This document shows, in pieces, positions 1 to 8,827 of a DNA stretch of 45,796 nucleotides. Each line of letters opens with the position of its first letter. The stretch's first letter is position 1. A model generated the notes under the pieces. The model made no database searches. It saw nothing but the letters and a program-made list of their open reading frames with translations, and was not told the origin of the DNA. Both the position numbers and the translations under genes were made by a program. Source of the stretch: Dysgonamonadaceae bacterium (GTDB lineage: Bacteria; Bacteroidota; Bacteroidia; Bacteroidales; Azobacteroidaceae); NCBI GenBank assembly GCA_031289145.1, contig JAITQA010000165.1, forward strand, positions 1 to 45,796. Direction: 5' to 3'.

Positions 1-1049
1 TCCGCATAAACAGGATTGCCCGGCATAACTACCGAATCGACTTCGCGGATCAGTCCCAAATCGCGGGTATAAAGAAAATCATTGGAACTTTTATCGGGTA
101 TTACTTCGCCAATCATCATAGGGTATATCACACGGCGCACGCGGGGTTCTTTCAGCCGCTCCATCAGGCTATCAAGGTGCGTCGGACGGTTGAGGATGAT
201 GGTTTGGATAGCTTCTTTGACCATTGCGGCGGTAAGGGGTATTGTATAATCCGACTGCAACTTTTTCTCAATCACTTCGCGGGCTATGGCATTAACCAAC
301 CACGGCTGTCCCTGCGTCTGTTCCCGGACTAATTCGACAGCATCGTCTTCAAATAGCTGACCTGTTTCATCCGTATGTTGTTGTTAAAGTTGAGCTATTT
401 CTTCTCTATTGAAATTTTTCAGGGTCAAAGATTCCGCAACGATATTGAAGGGGCTGGCGCTGCCCAGCGATTCGCTGTCGGGACGCACTTTGGCTTTGAA
501 ATCGCGGATATTGCGCATGCCTACCAAAGCCAGCGAATGAACAAAAGGCGTCATGCTACGGCTATTGTACCCCATTCGTAACTGTCGCAAAAATAAAATC
601 AAGGTATTTTCACTCAGACAATCAGCCTCGTCAAAGAAGACAACCAACGGCTTGTCAAGCAATATGCAAAATCGGGTAAGCTCTGTTTTTAACAAACTTA
701 CATAATCGGTTAAATCAGCATTTTGAGCAAATTTATCTCCATGAGGTATGCCGGAATATACAAAATAATCTTTTATACAACTGATGATAGCCGGAATCCC
801 CTCTTTCGGGTCTGTTATGTTTTGCACGCCTTCCAGCGAACAATATAGTGCATAATACCGTCCTCCTGCATTCACTCTCTTGGTCAAATCCTGCAAATAA
901 GTAGTTTTCCCGCTCTGGCGGGCGGCATGAATCACAAAGTACTGGTTCATGTCAATCAAGCGCTCTACTCCTTTTAACCGGGTGGCAGCTTCTATCATAT
1001 AATGACTTGCTTCGTTGCAAGGTCCTGCGATGTTAAAGTATCTCATCAT
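1..1049 (-). pseudogene. AAA ATPase, broken by an in-frame stop, partial at left edge
   Basis: The first 221 codons (1049 down to 384) encode a P-loop NTPase. A Walker A motif (ARQSGKTT) lies near residue 45 and a Walker B-like stretch (LVVFFDEAD) near residue 140. A TAA stands at 386-384, but the same frame then stays open to the window edge, and the sequence after the stop (TGQLFEDDAVELV, then QGQPWLVNAIAREV) is the usual C-terminal part of this family. So one nonsense codon splits the gene, most likely at a former tyrosine codon. Members of this Bacteroidota/cyanobacterial AAA-like family are uncharacterised; they resemble nucleotide-binding proteins of accessory regions. A good TAnnTTTG promoter precedes the gene. 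Read-through or a sequencing error cannot be excluded. The far C-terminus lies outside the window. Confidence 0.75.
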
Positions 1050-1071
1050 CCGAAAAGATTAAATTGTCCGA

Positions 1072-1102
1072 CAAAGATACTGTTTTTTTACTTGTAAACC
1101 AA
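1072..1102 (-). promoter_or_regulatory. Promoter of the broken AAA ATPase
   Basis: On the minus strand TATCTTTG (1079-1072) matches the Bacteroidota -7 consensus TAnnTTTG. A TTG (1102-1100) lies 20 nt upstream, the normal -33 spacing. Start codons follow at 1049 and 1046. Confidence 0.7.
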
Positions 1103-1195
1103 CATGTCAAAGAACGCATTTTGTTCATGGTTTTATATGTACATATTTTGCCAATTCGGGAACGACTTTTGCAACAGCGTCATGGGTTGATATTT

Positions 1196-1226
1196 TTGCA
1201 CTTTCAAAAAAAACCGATTAACTTTG
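1196..1226 (+). promoter_or_regulatory. Promoter of the truncated AAA_14-type gene
   Basis: TTG at 1196-1198, 20 nt spacer, TAACTTTG at 1219-1226. The start codon follows at 1247. The 197-base gap 1050-1246 holds this promoter and the divergent one at 1072-1102 and nothing else I can recognise. Confidence 0.7.
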
Positions 1227-1246
1227 TCGTTGATTAAAGACAGTTT

Positions 1247-1474
1247 ATGGAAAAGGAAACATATCTATATCGTAATATTGACAAAGAATTACTTGACTGG
1301 AGCAAGGATCCGGACAGGAAAGCGCTCTTGTTGCGTGGTGCAAGGCAAGTAGGCAAGTCGTCTGCCGTTCAACATTTGGGCAAATCATTCAAGTATTTTG
1401 TTGAGATAAATTTTGAAGATGCGGATGAACAAGTCAAAAATCTCTTCAAACCGGGATATGGAAAGACTCGGTAG
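1247..1474 (+). pseudogene. Truncated AAA_14/DUF4143-type ATPase (N-terminal fragment)
   Basis: The 75 residues match the start of the AAA_14 plus DUF4143 ATPase family: an N-terminal segment ending in LLLRGARQVGKSS (Walker A, about residues 27-39) and then FVEINFEDADEQVKNLF. Family members are usually around 400 residues. Here the similarity stops near residue 67, just before the Walker B region, and the frame ends after an unrelated GYGKTR tail. The next gene's 3' end begins 36 nt later, so the rest has been deleted. These ATPases are common in accessory regions, and their function is not well known. The promoter is intact, so a short peptide with a lone P-loop may still be made, but it should be inactive. 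Confidence 0.7.
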
Positions 1475-1510
1475 CGCATCATATTTTAGCAGTGGCCTAA
1501 ATGCTTATGC

Positions 1511-3118
1511 CTATTTATTTATCTGTTTATTTAATTCTTCGACTGCTAATTCTAAGTCTTTATCATAATCCGGATTTAAAAATTCGGCTAAATTGTATTC
1601 AACGGGAATATCCGGATAAATTCCTTCGTTAAAAGGTTTTAGCGAATAAGGATATAATACGCGCCGGGTACAGATTCGTGCTTTTCCATTGTCTGGAAAA
1701 TCCCAAAGCACTAACGGTGAACCGGTAGAACCCATTGTCGGTTGCCCGATAAACAAGGGACGGTTTTTCCGTTCCGCTAAAATAATCAAAAAATCTTCTG
1801 CGGCAGAACAGGTATTATTTGAAATAAGCACAACTATGGGCGCTTCAAAACGCTTAATTGTATCGGAAATAAAAATGGTATCCGCCGGGAAAGTTTGATA
1901 GGCTTTATTTTTCAAAAAATCTTCATTTTCTTTTATGTAATTTCCGTTGGCTCTTTTAACTCCATTGTTTATACGGGTTTGCCAAGCAAAATTCAAGAAA
2001 AACGAATCCCGTATCATGTATTGAAGCAAATGCCATGCGGTAGCGGTTGACCCGCCGCTGTTTTGCCGCAAATCTATGATAATTCCATTGGCGCTATATA
2101 GCGTATCTTTCATTTTTTCAAACAGAGGAATGAGCGTTTCCTCTCGATTGAACGTGTTGAATTTCAGATGTGCAATATTATTCTTTTTCCATTCTATTTC
2201 AATGGGTTTTTCCCAATATTCGGGTGAATATCCAACAGGTTCATCCGTATTATTCTTGCCGTTTCGAGGAGGCGTATTCGTAAGAATCCGACCGTCAGGC
2301 GTCTGATAGGTAAGCGTTATCTTATTCGAAGGCAAATCACTCGCAAGCAATCGACTGGCAGATAGTGATTTAATTGTTTCTTTGAAATGTGAGTTTATGT
2401 AAGGTTCTATTTGATTCTGCATGTATTCGTCAACCGGTAAACCATTTATTTTTAAAATTTTTGAGCCGACGGGATAGATATTATTCATCAATTTGGTAGA
2501 ACGGACAATGTATAAATCGTTGTCGAAATAACGAACCAACAGTGAAATATAATCCGTATAATTAGAGCGATACCTGTATCCTGACTCTGTATGCAAGTCT
2601 TTGAAAGAAGCCGCAAAAAGTTCCATTTGTTTGTAAAAATCATAATCAGTTGTCGTTGCTAGTACTTTGGGAATATAAGCTCTGTAAAGGCTGTCGATAT
2701 CGAAAGTTATGCGGTCAATAAATACAAAATTATACTTTGCTTCATTCCAGAAAAGGCTTAATGCGTAAATTTTGTCTTCATCGGTGAGCGTATGCGGAAT
2801 TTTGTTGGTAAAATTGATTAATACATGCGCCGTATCTTGCTGATTCAATACAATGGCAAATGCAACCGGCTGATTGATTTTCACCTGAAATGCAATGGAA
2901 TCAACGTCGGAAATAAACTGTATGTTTTTAACTTTTTCCGTTTCACTATACAATTCAAGCCGGTCGGGATTTAATGATGGCGTGATTGTCCAACCATTTT
3001 CTCCCGATTCAATTATTAGTTTGATATTTACTTTGTTGGAATACATTATCGGTAGTTTTTGCTCTGCAAAAACTGAAAAAGAAGTGAAAAAGAGAAGAAT
3101 AAAAATGATGCGTTTCAT
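1511..3118 (-). CDS. Secreted S41 family (C-terminal-processing type) serine peptidase
   Basis: A 535-residue protein with a Sec signal peptide (MKRIIFILLFFTSFSVFA). A PDZ-like segment lies around residues 215-235 (VGSKILKINGLPV). The S41 core follows: IIIDLRQNSGGS near 347-358, NNTCSAAEDF with the predicted nucleophile Ser438, and PTMGSTGSPL near 460-469. This fits the tricorn/CtpA-like peptidases found as secreted proteins in Bacteroidota; the substrate is unknown. The frame can be extended to 3181, but a consensus promoter at 3152-3181 would start transcription downstream of that codon, and the signal peptide begins exactly at 3118, so I chose 3118. It appears to be a single-gene unit; its tail nearly abuts the truncated ATPase. 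Confidence 0.9.
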   Translation of the reverse strand: MKRIIFILLFFTSFSVFAEQKLPIMYSNKVNIKLIIESGENGWTITPSLNPDRLELYSETEKVKNIQFISDVDSIAFQVKINQPVAFAIVLNQQDTAHVLINFTNKIPHTLTDEDKIYALSLFWNEAKYNFVFIDRITFDIDSLYRAYIPKVLATTTDYDFYKQMELFAASFKDLHTESGYRYRSNYTDYISLLVRYFDNDLYIVRSTKLMNNIYPVGSKILKINGLPVDEYMQNQIEPYINSHFKETIKSLSASRLLASDLPSNKITLTYQTPDGRILTNTPPRNGKNNTDEPVGYSPEYWEKPIEIEWKKNNIAHLKFNTFNREETLIPLFEKMKDTLYSANGIIIDLRQNSGGSTATAWHLLQYMIRDSFFLNFAWQTRINNGVKRANGNYIKENEDFLKNKAYQTFPADTIFISDTIKRFEAPIVVLISNNTCSAAEDFLIILAERKNRPLFIGQPTMGSTGSPLVLWDFPDNGKARICTRRVLYPYSLKPFNEGIYPDIPVEYNLAEFLNPDYDKDLELAVEELNKQINK

Positions 3119-3151
3119 ACATTCATTGAAATAAAATTGATATTTATTGCT

Positions 3152-3181
3152 CAAAGATACTGATAATAAATCATTTGACAA
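3152..3181 (-). promoter_or_regulatory. Promoter of the S41 peptidase gene
   Basis: Minus strand: TTG (3181-3179), 19 nt, then TATCTTTG (3159-3152), a full Bacteroidota promoter match. It fixes the translation start at 3118 rather than 3181. Confidence 0.75.
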
Positions 3182-3236
3182 TGAAATATCCCATTTTTTA
3201 TTTTAGTAAAGTAGAATTAATTAAATCATATTAAAA

Positions 3237-6200
3237 TCAAAGTTCAGACAGAATAGAAAAATTGTAAGTCCCCGCCTGCAATTCAATTATTTCCTTTCCC
3301 AGATACAGCCTTGCCGTTGTGTTGGGTGGAACAACAAAACGATAATGTATTTCATCGCCTTTTATCTCCCAAGCACTTTCAATCCTGCCGAATGGCGAAT
3401 CGTAATATCCTTTGGCAAAAGTCATTTGTCCTGTCGGGTCGGGCTCCGGCTTTAATACAAAATGTTTGAACCCCACCGATTCTTCATCACGATTTATCCC
3501 TAAAGAATTTTCAATCATCCATGCACCGACAGCTCCAAATGAATAATGATTAAATGAGTTCATTCCATTGTTGCCTCCGAAGCCGTTTTCGTGAGTGTAA
3601 GAATTAAGGCGTTCCCAAATGGTAGTCGCACCCTGTTCCACAGGATAGAGCCACGAAGGATAGGAGGTTTGTTGCAGAAGGATATAAGCCAAATCGCTAC
3701 GCCCTGCGTCCGAAAGAGCTTTGTTAATCCACGCCGTACCGATAAAACCTGTCAGCAAAGAATAAGGAGGCGCTATTTTCCCATCATCCATTTTATTTTC
3801 TCGCTCAATGCTTGCCTTCAGGTTCTCGACAAATTTCGGCTTCATTTCCTCATTTACAATATTAAATACAAGCGGCAACACGTAAGAAGTTTGCGTGTCA
3901 ATTAATTTCCCTTTGGGCATATTTTGTTTATTTTGCGCAAAACCCGAACAAATGGTTTTTCCTGTTTCCTTGTCGATGTAGGTTTCGTTGAAAAAGGCTT
4001 TTCGCTGATTATACACTGTATTGAAGAACTGCTCGTCCGCGGTTTTTCCTAAAACAGCTGCGACATTCTTCATTATTTCCAAATCGAAGAGGAAATAAGA
4101 TTCCCAAAGCAATGAATTGTCGTTTTTTTCCTGTTCCAAACCGAGCCAATCGCCGAGATTGCTCCAACTGTCCGGATTTTCCTGCACCAAAATATGTGTT
4201 TCCTTGTCAATATATTTTCCCGGAACGAAATCAATATAGCGTTTCATTGCATCGTAATGTTCAGCCAAGAGCGTTGTGTCTCCATATTGTCGGTAAGTTT
4301 CCCACGCAACAGTAATTCCGGCGCTCCCCCACAAAAGACCTCCGAAACCGCCGCCCATTGGGGCAACATCGGTAAACCGCCCATCTTCGCGCTGCACATC
4401 GCGCATTGCCAATAAATGACGACGAAGGAATTGCCGGACGTCTGCCAAATAAGTTGCTGTGCGCGAAAAAACAGAAATATCGCCGCTCCAACCCATGCGC
4501 TCGTTGCGTTGCGGACAATCAGTAGGAATGGACAGAAAATTGCCGAGCATACTCCATTTAATATTTTCCCAAAGCCGGTTGACTTTAGGGTTGGAAGTTT
4601 CGTAATGCGCTGTAAATTTGTCGATTGAACTTAAAACAATTCCCTGTACGTTTTCAGTTGGCAGCGGACGGTCTATTCCCGTAATTTCTACAAAACGATA
4701 GCCGTGAAAGGTAAAATGCGGCTGAAATATTTCGTTGCCTGCGCCGCTGCAAATATAAATATCCTGCGCCATTGCCCCGCGAATGTTTTCGAACATCAAT
4801 TCGCCCCTGTTGTTTTTGTATTCGGGCAAATTCGGATATTTTACTTCTGCAAAACGCAATACCATTTTTTGTCCTGCTTTTGTATGGGGCAGCTGAATTT
4901 TCGGAACGCCGACCATATTTTGCCCCATATCGTAAACAAAGACATGAGGGCGAACTTCCTCAACGGAAATTGCTGTCAACGTATCAAAAGCTTGCACCGT
5001 TTGCCCGAACTGTTCTACCAATTTAAAATCGGAATAATCATGTAGAGACGCGATTAATCGCGTCTCTATGGCAGGTTTCCATTGTTGGGACCTTACACGT
5101 GCATCATACACCTCGCCTTGCAGCAAACTGCCGTAAATAACAGGACTTTCGTTGGTATATTCCCACGTTTCGGGATGGGTAACGATGGTATCTTCTTTGC
5201 CGTTTGCATAGTTGATAACCAATTTTGCCAGCAGCGAATTGCGGTCGCCGTAATAATTCCAAAGTTGCCCGTCATACGTTGCATTTCCGCTCCACCAGCC
5301 TTCGCCGAGTTGTACCTGCAAATCATTTTTCCCTTCCTTCAACCAATCGGTAACATCGTAAATTTGATAAAGCAAAGTTTTATTGTATTGCGTATGTCCG
5401 GGATTAAAATAATCATTCCCGATGCGTTTACCATTCAAATACGGCACATAGATTCCACGAGCGGTAATATACAGTAGAGACGTGGCATGCCGCGTCTCTA
5501 CCTGCCGCGTCTCTACATTAAATTGGGTACGCAGCAACGGCATTGAATTTTGGGAAGGATTGAAAAGGACGTGTTGCCGCGAATTATCATTTGCCGGAAA
5601 TGCAATGTTTCCGATAACATTGCCGGGCGAACGGAAATTCCTTATTGCTACGTTTGAAATTTCCGCAGAAAAACCAATATCCGCCAAAACAGGAAAGGCA
5701 ATCCTATCGGTGCTTCCTAAAGGGTTAAGTGTTACATCCGCCACCATATTTTCCTTGTTCGTTCCATCAATATAAATTTTGGCTTTTCCTAAAACAACTT
5801 CTATATAAAAAGTGTGCTTTTCATATATGTTCTTTTGATTAATAATCGTTTGAGCTATTTCAAACGTTTGTAGCGGAATGTCTTTTTTGTCGTTGGGCGA
5901 ATAGCCAACGCGGTAAATATGCAACTGCGCCTTGTCGTCAATATTTTCCAGTTCAACCAAAATGTATGAACTGTCCTTGTGGTTTTCAATGTGATACATG
6001 TTTTTACAGGCATCCATTAAGCGCATATCGTTTGCTCCGAAAATAAAACCCGCTTTTGTCCGCTTTGAGGGTTTGTCAAGTTGCAAATCGTATTGTATTT
6101 TGAAAACCGACAGATATTGCGAATACAAAGGCAAATCCTCATCGCTGCCTCCAATCCATTGGGCATTGTCGAATGGAGATTGGGCGTGTACCGTCAATGC

Positions 6201-6242
6201 GACGAATAGCCCTGATAATACAATGATAATATTCTTCCGCAT
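3237..6242 (-). CDS. Alpha-L-rhamnosidase, GH78, secreted
   Basis: A 1001-residue protein with a signal peptide (residues 1-20). GH78 enzymes release terminal alpha-L-rhamnose from plant glycosides and pectin-type glycans. Visible marks are the N-terminal accessory domain with GIYVPYLNGKRIGNDYFNPGHTQY (about 263-286) and GEGWWSGN (about 313-320), then the catalytic barrel with PTDCPQRNERMGWSGD (about 573-588) and LLWGSAGITVAWETYRQYGD (about 636-655). The C-terminal beta domain follows NSFNHYSFGAVGAWM. It lies 40 nt downstream of the GH3 gene and is probably co-transcribed. Two stretches, about residues 243-256 and 391-400, are read from palindromic repeat DNA (see the repeat entries) and look like in-frame insertions. 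The frame is intact, so the enzyme may still work. Confidence 0.93.
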   Translation of the reverse strand: MRKNIIIVLSGLFVALTVHAQSPFDNAQWIGGSDEDLPLYSQYLSVFKIQYDLQLDKPSKRTKAGFIFGANDMRLMDACKNMYHIENHKDSSYILVELENIDDKAQLHIYRVGYSPNDKKDIPLQTFEIAQTIINQKNIYEKHTFYIEVVLGKAKIYIDGTNKENMVADVTLNPLGSTDRIAFPVLADIGFSAEISNVAIRNFRSPGNVIGNIAFPANDNSRQHVLFNPSQNSMPLLRTQFNVETRQVETRHATSLLYITARGIYVPYLNGKRIGNDYFNPGHTQYNKTLLYQIYDVTDWLKEGKNDLQVQLGEGWWSGNATYDGQLWNYYGDRNSLLAKLVINYANGKEDTIVTHPETWEYTNESPVIYGSLLQGEVYDARVRSQQWKPAIETRLIASLHDYSDFKLVEQFGQTVQAFDTLTAISVEEVRPHVFVYDMGQNMVGVPKIQLPHTKAGQKMVLRFAEVKYPNLPEYKNNRGELMFENIRGAMAQDIYICSGAGNEIFQPHFTFHGYRFVEITGIDRPLPTENVQGIVLSSIDKFTAHYETSNPKVNRLWENIKWSMLGNFLSIPTDCPQRNERMGWSGDISVFSRTATYLADVRQFLRRHLLAMRDVQREDGRFTDVAPMGGGFGGLLWGSAGITVAWETYRQYGDTTLLAEHYDAMKRYIDFVPGKYIDKETHILVQENPDSWSNLGDWLGLEQEKNDNSLLWESYFLFDLEIMKNVAAVLGKTADEQFFNTVYNQRKAFFNETYIDKETGKTICSGFAQNKQNMPKGKLIDTQTSYVLPLVFNIVNEEMKPKFVENLKASIERENKMDDGKIAPPYSLLTGFIGTAWINKALSDAGRSDLAYILLQQTSYPSWLYPVEQGATTIWERLNSYTHENGFGGNNGMNSFNHYSFGAVGAWMIENSLGINRDEESVGFKHFVLKPEPDPTGQMTFAKGYYDSPFGRIESAWEIKGDEIHYRFVVPPNTTARLYLGKEIIELQAGTYNFSILSEL
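5042..5069. repeat. Palindromic repeat element inside the GH78 gene (copy 1)
   Basis: A 26-base perfect palindrome (5043-5068) with arms TAGAGACGCGATT. Read on the coding strand it gives IETRLIASL within the GH78 protein. It shares the arms (G)TAGAGACG and CGTCTCTA with the copy at 5474-5515. Confidence 0.85.
5474..5515. repeat. Palindromic repeat element inside the GH78 gene (copy 2 plus a half copy)
   Basis: A 28-base near-perfect palindrome at 5474-5501, with outer arms GTAGAGACG and CGTCTCTAC and centre GGCATGCC. It is followed at 5502-5515 by an extra right half ending in CCGCGTCTCTAC. On the coding strand it reads VETRQVETRHATSL, in the same frame as copy 1 (IETR...ASL). Confidence 0.85.
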
Positions 6243-6282
6243 GAGTTATAAATTTATTCAACTTTCATAAGTTATTAGCACA

Positions 6283-8496
6283 TTATTCCAGTATAAAATC
6301 CAAGACTGATTTTATATCTGCGGAAGATGCACCAATAAATGCCTTGAATTTTCCGTTTTCAACTGTCCATTCATGTTTCGTGTCATCGAAAAATTTGAGG
6401 TCGTCGGCTGTAATTGTGAATCGCACGTTTTTTTCTTCACTTGCCTGCAAATCTATTTTTTGGAAATGTTTCAATTCTTTTACCGGACGTGGAACACTTG
6501 ATTTTTCATCGCCGATATAGAGTTGAACAACCTCTTTCCCTGCACGGTTGCCGGTGTTTTTTATCGGAATTGTAATGGTTATATTTTCGTTTTCGGCGAT
6601 TATTTTTGCCGAAGCTGAAGCTTTTCCGTATTCAAAAGCAGTGTAACTCAAACCATGTCCAAAAGGGAAAAGCGGCTTAATATTCTGTTTTTCAAACCAA
6701 CGATAGCCTACAAAAATTCCTTCGCGGTAAGTTTCTTCAAAATTGCTATCACCCGGATAGTCTCCGAGTGTATGCGATCCGTAGTCGTTCAATTTTACAG
6801 CAAAAGTAAACGGCAGTTTTCCCGAAGGATTTACCGCACCCGAAAGCACATTAGCCAAAGCATTTCCGGCTTCCGCTCCCGAATACCATGCTTCGACAAT
6901 TGCTGATGCCTCATTTACCCAAGGCATTGCTACTGCATTTCCCGATAGGATAACGACTGCCAAATTCTTGTTTACTTTTGCCAAAGCGGAAATCAGGGCG
7001 TCCTGATTGTAGGGTAAAGCGAGTGTTTGGCGGTCATTTCCTTCGCAATCCTGATTCGGATTCTTGTTCAATCCCCCAATAAATATCACAACATCTGCTG
7101 TTTTTGCTTTTTCCAGCGCCTCGTTTTTCAATTCATCGGCAGGACGATGGTCGTATGTATCGGCAACTTTCACGTTGTCCTGTGGTTTTACCTTTTCACC
7201 TGCATAACCGCGTGCAAAAACAATTTTATCAGCGCCAAAAACGCTTTTCAGCCCTTCGAGCGGCGAAATTTCGTATTTTGCCTTTAACTGAGAACTGCCA
7301 CCGCCAACGGTCATCATCTTAATCGCATTTTCGCCAACAACCAAAATTTTCTTAACCGAATTTTTGTCAATAGGCAATATATTGTTTTTATTTTTCAATA
7401 AAACAATGCCTTCTTCTGCAATTTGTCGGGCAATTTTGCTGTGTTCGGGCGTAGCGAAAGAACCAAAAGGACGGTTGCGGTTCATCGTGGTACGGAAAAC
7501 CAAGCGCAGAATATTACGCACTTTTTTGTCGATTTCGGTTTCTGAAATTTCGCCTTTTTTGATTTTTTCGAGTAATGGATTGGCAAAATAATACATACCA
7601 TAGGCATCGCTGCGACTTTCGGTCATACCGTTAGTCCAAGTACCAAACTCCATGTCAAGTCCATTATAAACAGCTTGTTCGGTGTTGTTTACGCCACCCC
7701 AGTCGGAAATAACGACTCCATCGAAACCCCATTCGCCACGCAGAATATTTTTCAACAGATATTCGTTTTGACACGCCCATTGTCCTTTGTATCGGTTGTA
7801 CGCTCCCATAATCGCCCACGCCTTGCCTTCGGTAACGGCGGCTTTGAATGCAGGCAAATAAATTTCGTATAATGCTCTGTCATCTACAGTTACATTGACT
7901 CTGTTCCGTTCAAATTCCTGATTGTTTAGCGCGTAATGTTTAACACAGGCTGCTACGCCATTGCTCTGAACACCTTGCACGTATGGCACAACCATCCGTG
8001 AAGCAAGATAAGGGTCTTCGCCCATATACTCAAAATTGCGTCCGTTAAGCGGTGTTCGGTAGATATTTACGCCGGGACCGAGCAGTACGTTCTTGTTACG
8101 ATAACGAGCCTCTTCCCCAATAGCCTGGCCGTAAACCTCCGCTATTTTAGGATTCCAAGTAGCTGACAAACAAGTTAATGCAGGGAAAGCCGTACACGAA
8201 TCGTTTGTCCAGTCGGCTTGGTCCCATTCGTCCCAAAAAACTTCGGTGCGAATACCGTGAGGTCCGTCGGTCATCCAGTTTTCGGGGATTCCCAAACGTG
8301 GAACACCAGCCGAACTGAATTTGGATTGAGCGTGCAGCATCGCCACTTTTTCATCCAAAGTCATACGCGAAAGCGCGTCTGAAATACGATTTTCTATCGG
8401 CTGCGTATCGTCTAAATAAACAGGTAAGTTACCTTTTGCAAGCATATTCATGCAAATAATTGAGATTAAAAACGAGAAAAAGATTTTTTTGAGCAT
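6283..8496 (-). CDS. GH3 beta-glucosidase-type glycoside hydrolase, secreted
   Basis: A 737-residue three-domain GH3 enzyme that removes non-reducing beta-linked glucose or related sugars. Signal peptide at about residues 1-20. The (beta/alpha)8 domain has GPGVNIYRTPLNGRNFEYMGEDP (about 140-162), the KH pair in CVKHYALNNQE (about 184-194), and the nucleophile Asp265 in GVVISDWGG. The alpha/beta sandwich domain is around residues 360-590, and the C-terminal fibronectin-III-like domain runs from about 655 to the end. It is the first gene of a two-gene unit with the GH78 rhamnosidase, which suggests stepwise removal of rhamnose and glucose from plant glycosides. It is a different paralogue from the GH3 at 15373-17712. 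Exact substrate unknown. Confidence 0.92.
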   Translation of the reverse strand: MLKKIFFSFLISIICMNMLAKGNLPVYLDDTQPIENRISDALSRMTLDEKVAMLHAQSKFSSAGVPRLGIPENWMTDGPHGIRTEVFWDEWDQADWTNDSCTAFPALTCLSATWNPKIAEVYGQAIGEEARYRNKNVLLGPGVNIYRTPLNGRNFEYMGEDPYLASRMVVPYVQGVQSNGVAACVKHYALNNQEFERNRVNVTVDDRALYEIYLPAFKAAVTEGKAWAIMGAYNRYKGQWACQNEYLLKNILRGEWGFDGVVISDWGGVNNTEQAVYNGLDMEFGTWTNGMTESRSDAYGMYYFANPLLEKIKKGEISETEIDKKVRNILRLVFRTTMNRNRPFGSFATPEHSKIARQIAEEGIVLLKNKNNILPIDKNSVKKILVVGENAIKMMTVGGGSSQLKAKYEISPLEGLKSVFGADKIVFARGYAGEKVKPQDNVKVADTYDHRPADELKNEALEKAKTADVVIFIGGLNKNPNQDCEGNDRQTLALPYNQDALISALAKVNKNLAVVILSGNAVAMPWVNEASAIVEAWYSGAEAGNALANVLSGAVNPSGKLPFTFAVKLNDYGSHTLGDYPGDSNFEETYREGIFVGYRWFEKQNIKPLFPFGHGLSYTAFEYGKASASAKIIAENENITITIPIKNTGNRAGKEVVQLYIGDEKSSVPRPVKELKHFQKIDLQASEEKNVRFTITADDLKFFDDTKHEWTVENGKFKAFIGASSADIKSVLDFILE

Positions 8497-8588
8497 AATT
8501 TCTTTATTATATTTTTAGTTATTACTTACTTGTTTAGCTATCCTATTTGATATTCATTTTCTGTCAACACTATTATAAAAATGATTGA

Positions 8589-8622
8589 CAAAGGTAATGC
8601 ATTCAATAGAATGAAATACCAA
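8589..8622 (-). promoter_or_regulatory. Promoter of the GH3-GH78 unit
   Basis: Minus strand TACCTTTG (8596-8589) with a TTG at 8622-8620. The spacer of 23 nt is slightly long. It leaves a leader of about 85 nt before the GH3 start. Confidence 0.5.
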
Positions 8623-8756
8623 AATACTGTTTATTCATACCAAAATATGCTACTGGTGGTGGAAGACAGAAGAATAATTTTAAAATTTACGCGAAAACAA
8701 TATCCTTGCATGCAAAACATAGAAACTCCCCAAAAATTAGTTTTCCTGATTATATT

Positions 8757-8789
8757 TTGTGATAATTTCGTAAAAAATAATTACTTTTG
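8757..8789 (+). promoter_or_regulatory. Promoter of the S46 peptidase gene
   Basis: TTG at 8757-8759, 22 nt spacer, TACTTTTG at 8782-8789, about 38 nt before the start codon. Confidence 0.6.
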
Positions 8790-8827
8790 GAGCCTGAAAA
8801 TAATTTTTCAAACTTTCTGATTAAAAC

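Larger units (their letters stand above)
8497..8827. other. 331-base divergent intergenic region between GH3 and dpp11
   Basis: AT-rich and without a credible gene. It carries two divergent promoters, one for the GH3-GH78 unit and one for the peptidase. The short plus-strand frame at 8581-8820 overlaps both and has no family resemblance. Confidence 0.7.

Noticed and set aside
3119..3181. Longer start for the S41 peptidase
   Set aside because: It would lie upstream of the predicted transcription start and would place 21 polar residues before a clear signal peptide.
5042..5515. Palindromes as an insertion sequence or transposase remnant
   Set aside because: No transposase coding sequence or target duplication is visible; the element is only about 28 bases.
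8581..8820. 79-codon plus-strand frame between GH3 and dpp11
   Set aside because: No family resemblance, low-complexity AT-rich composition, and it covers both divergent promoters.
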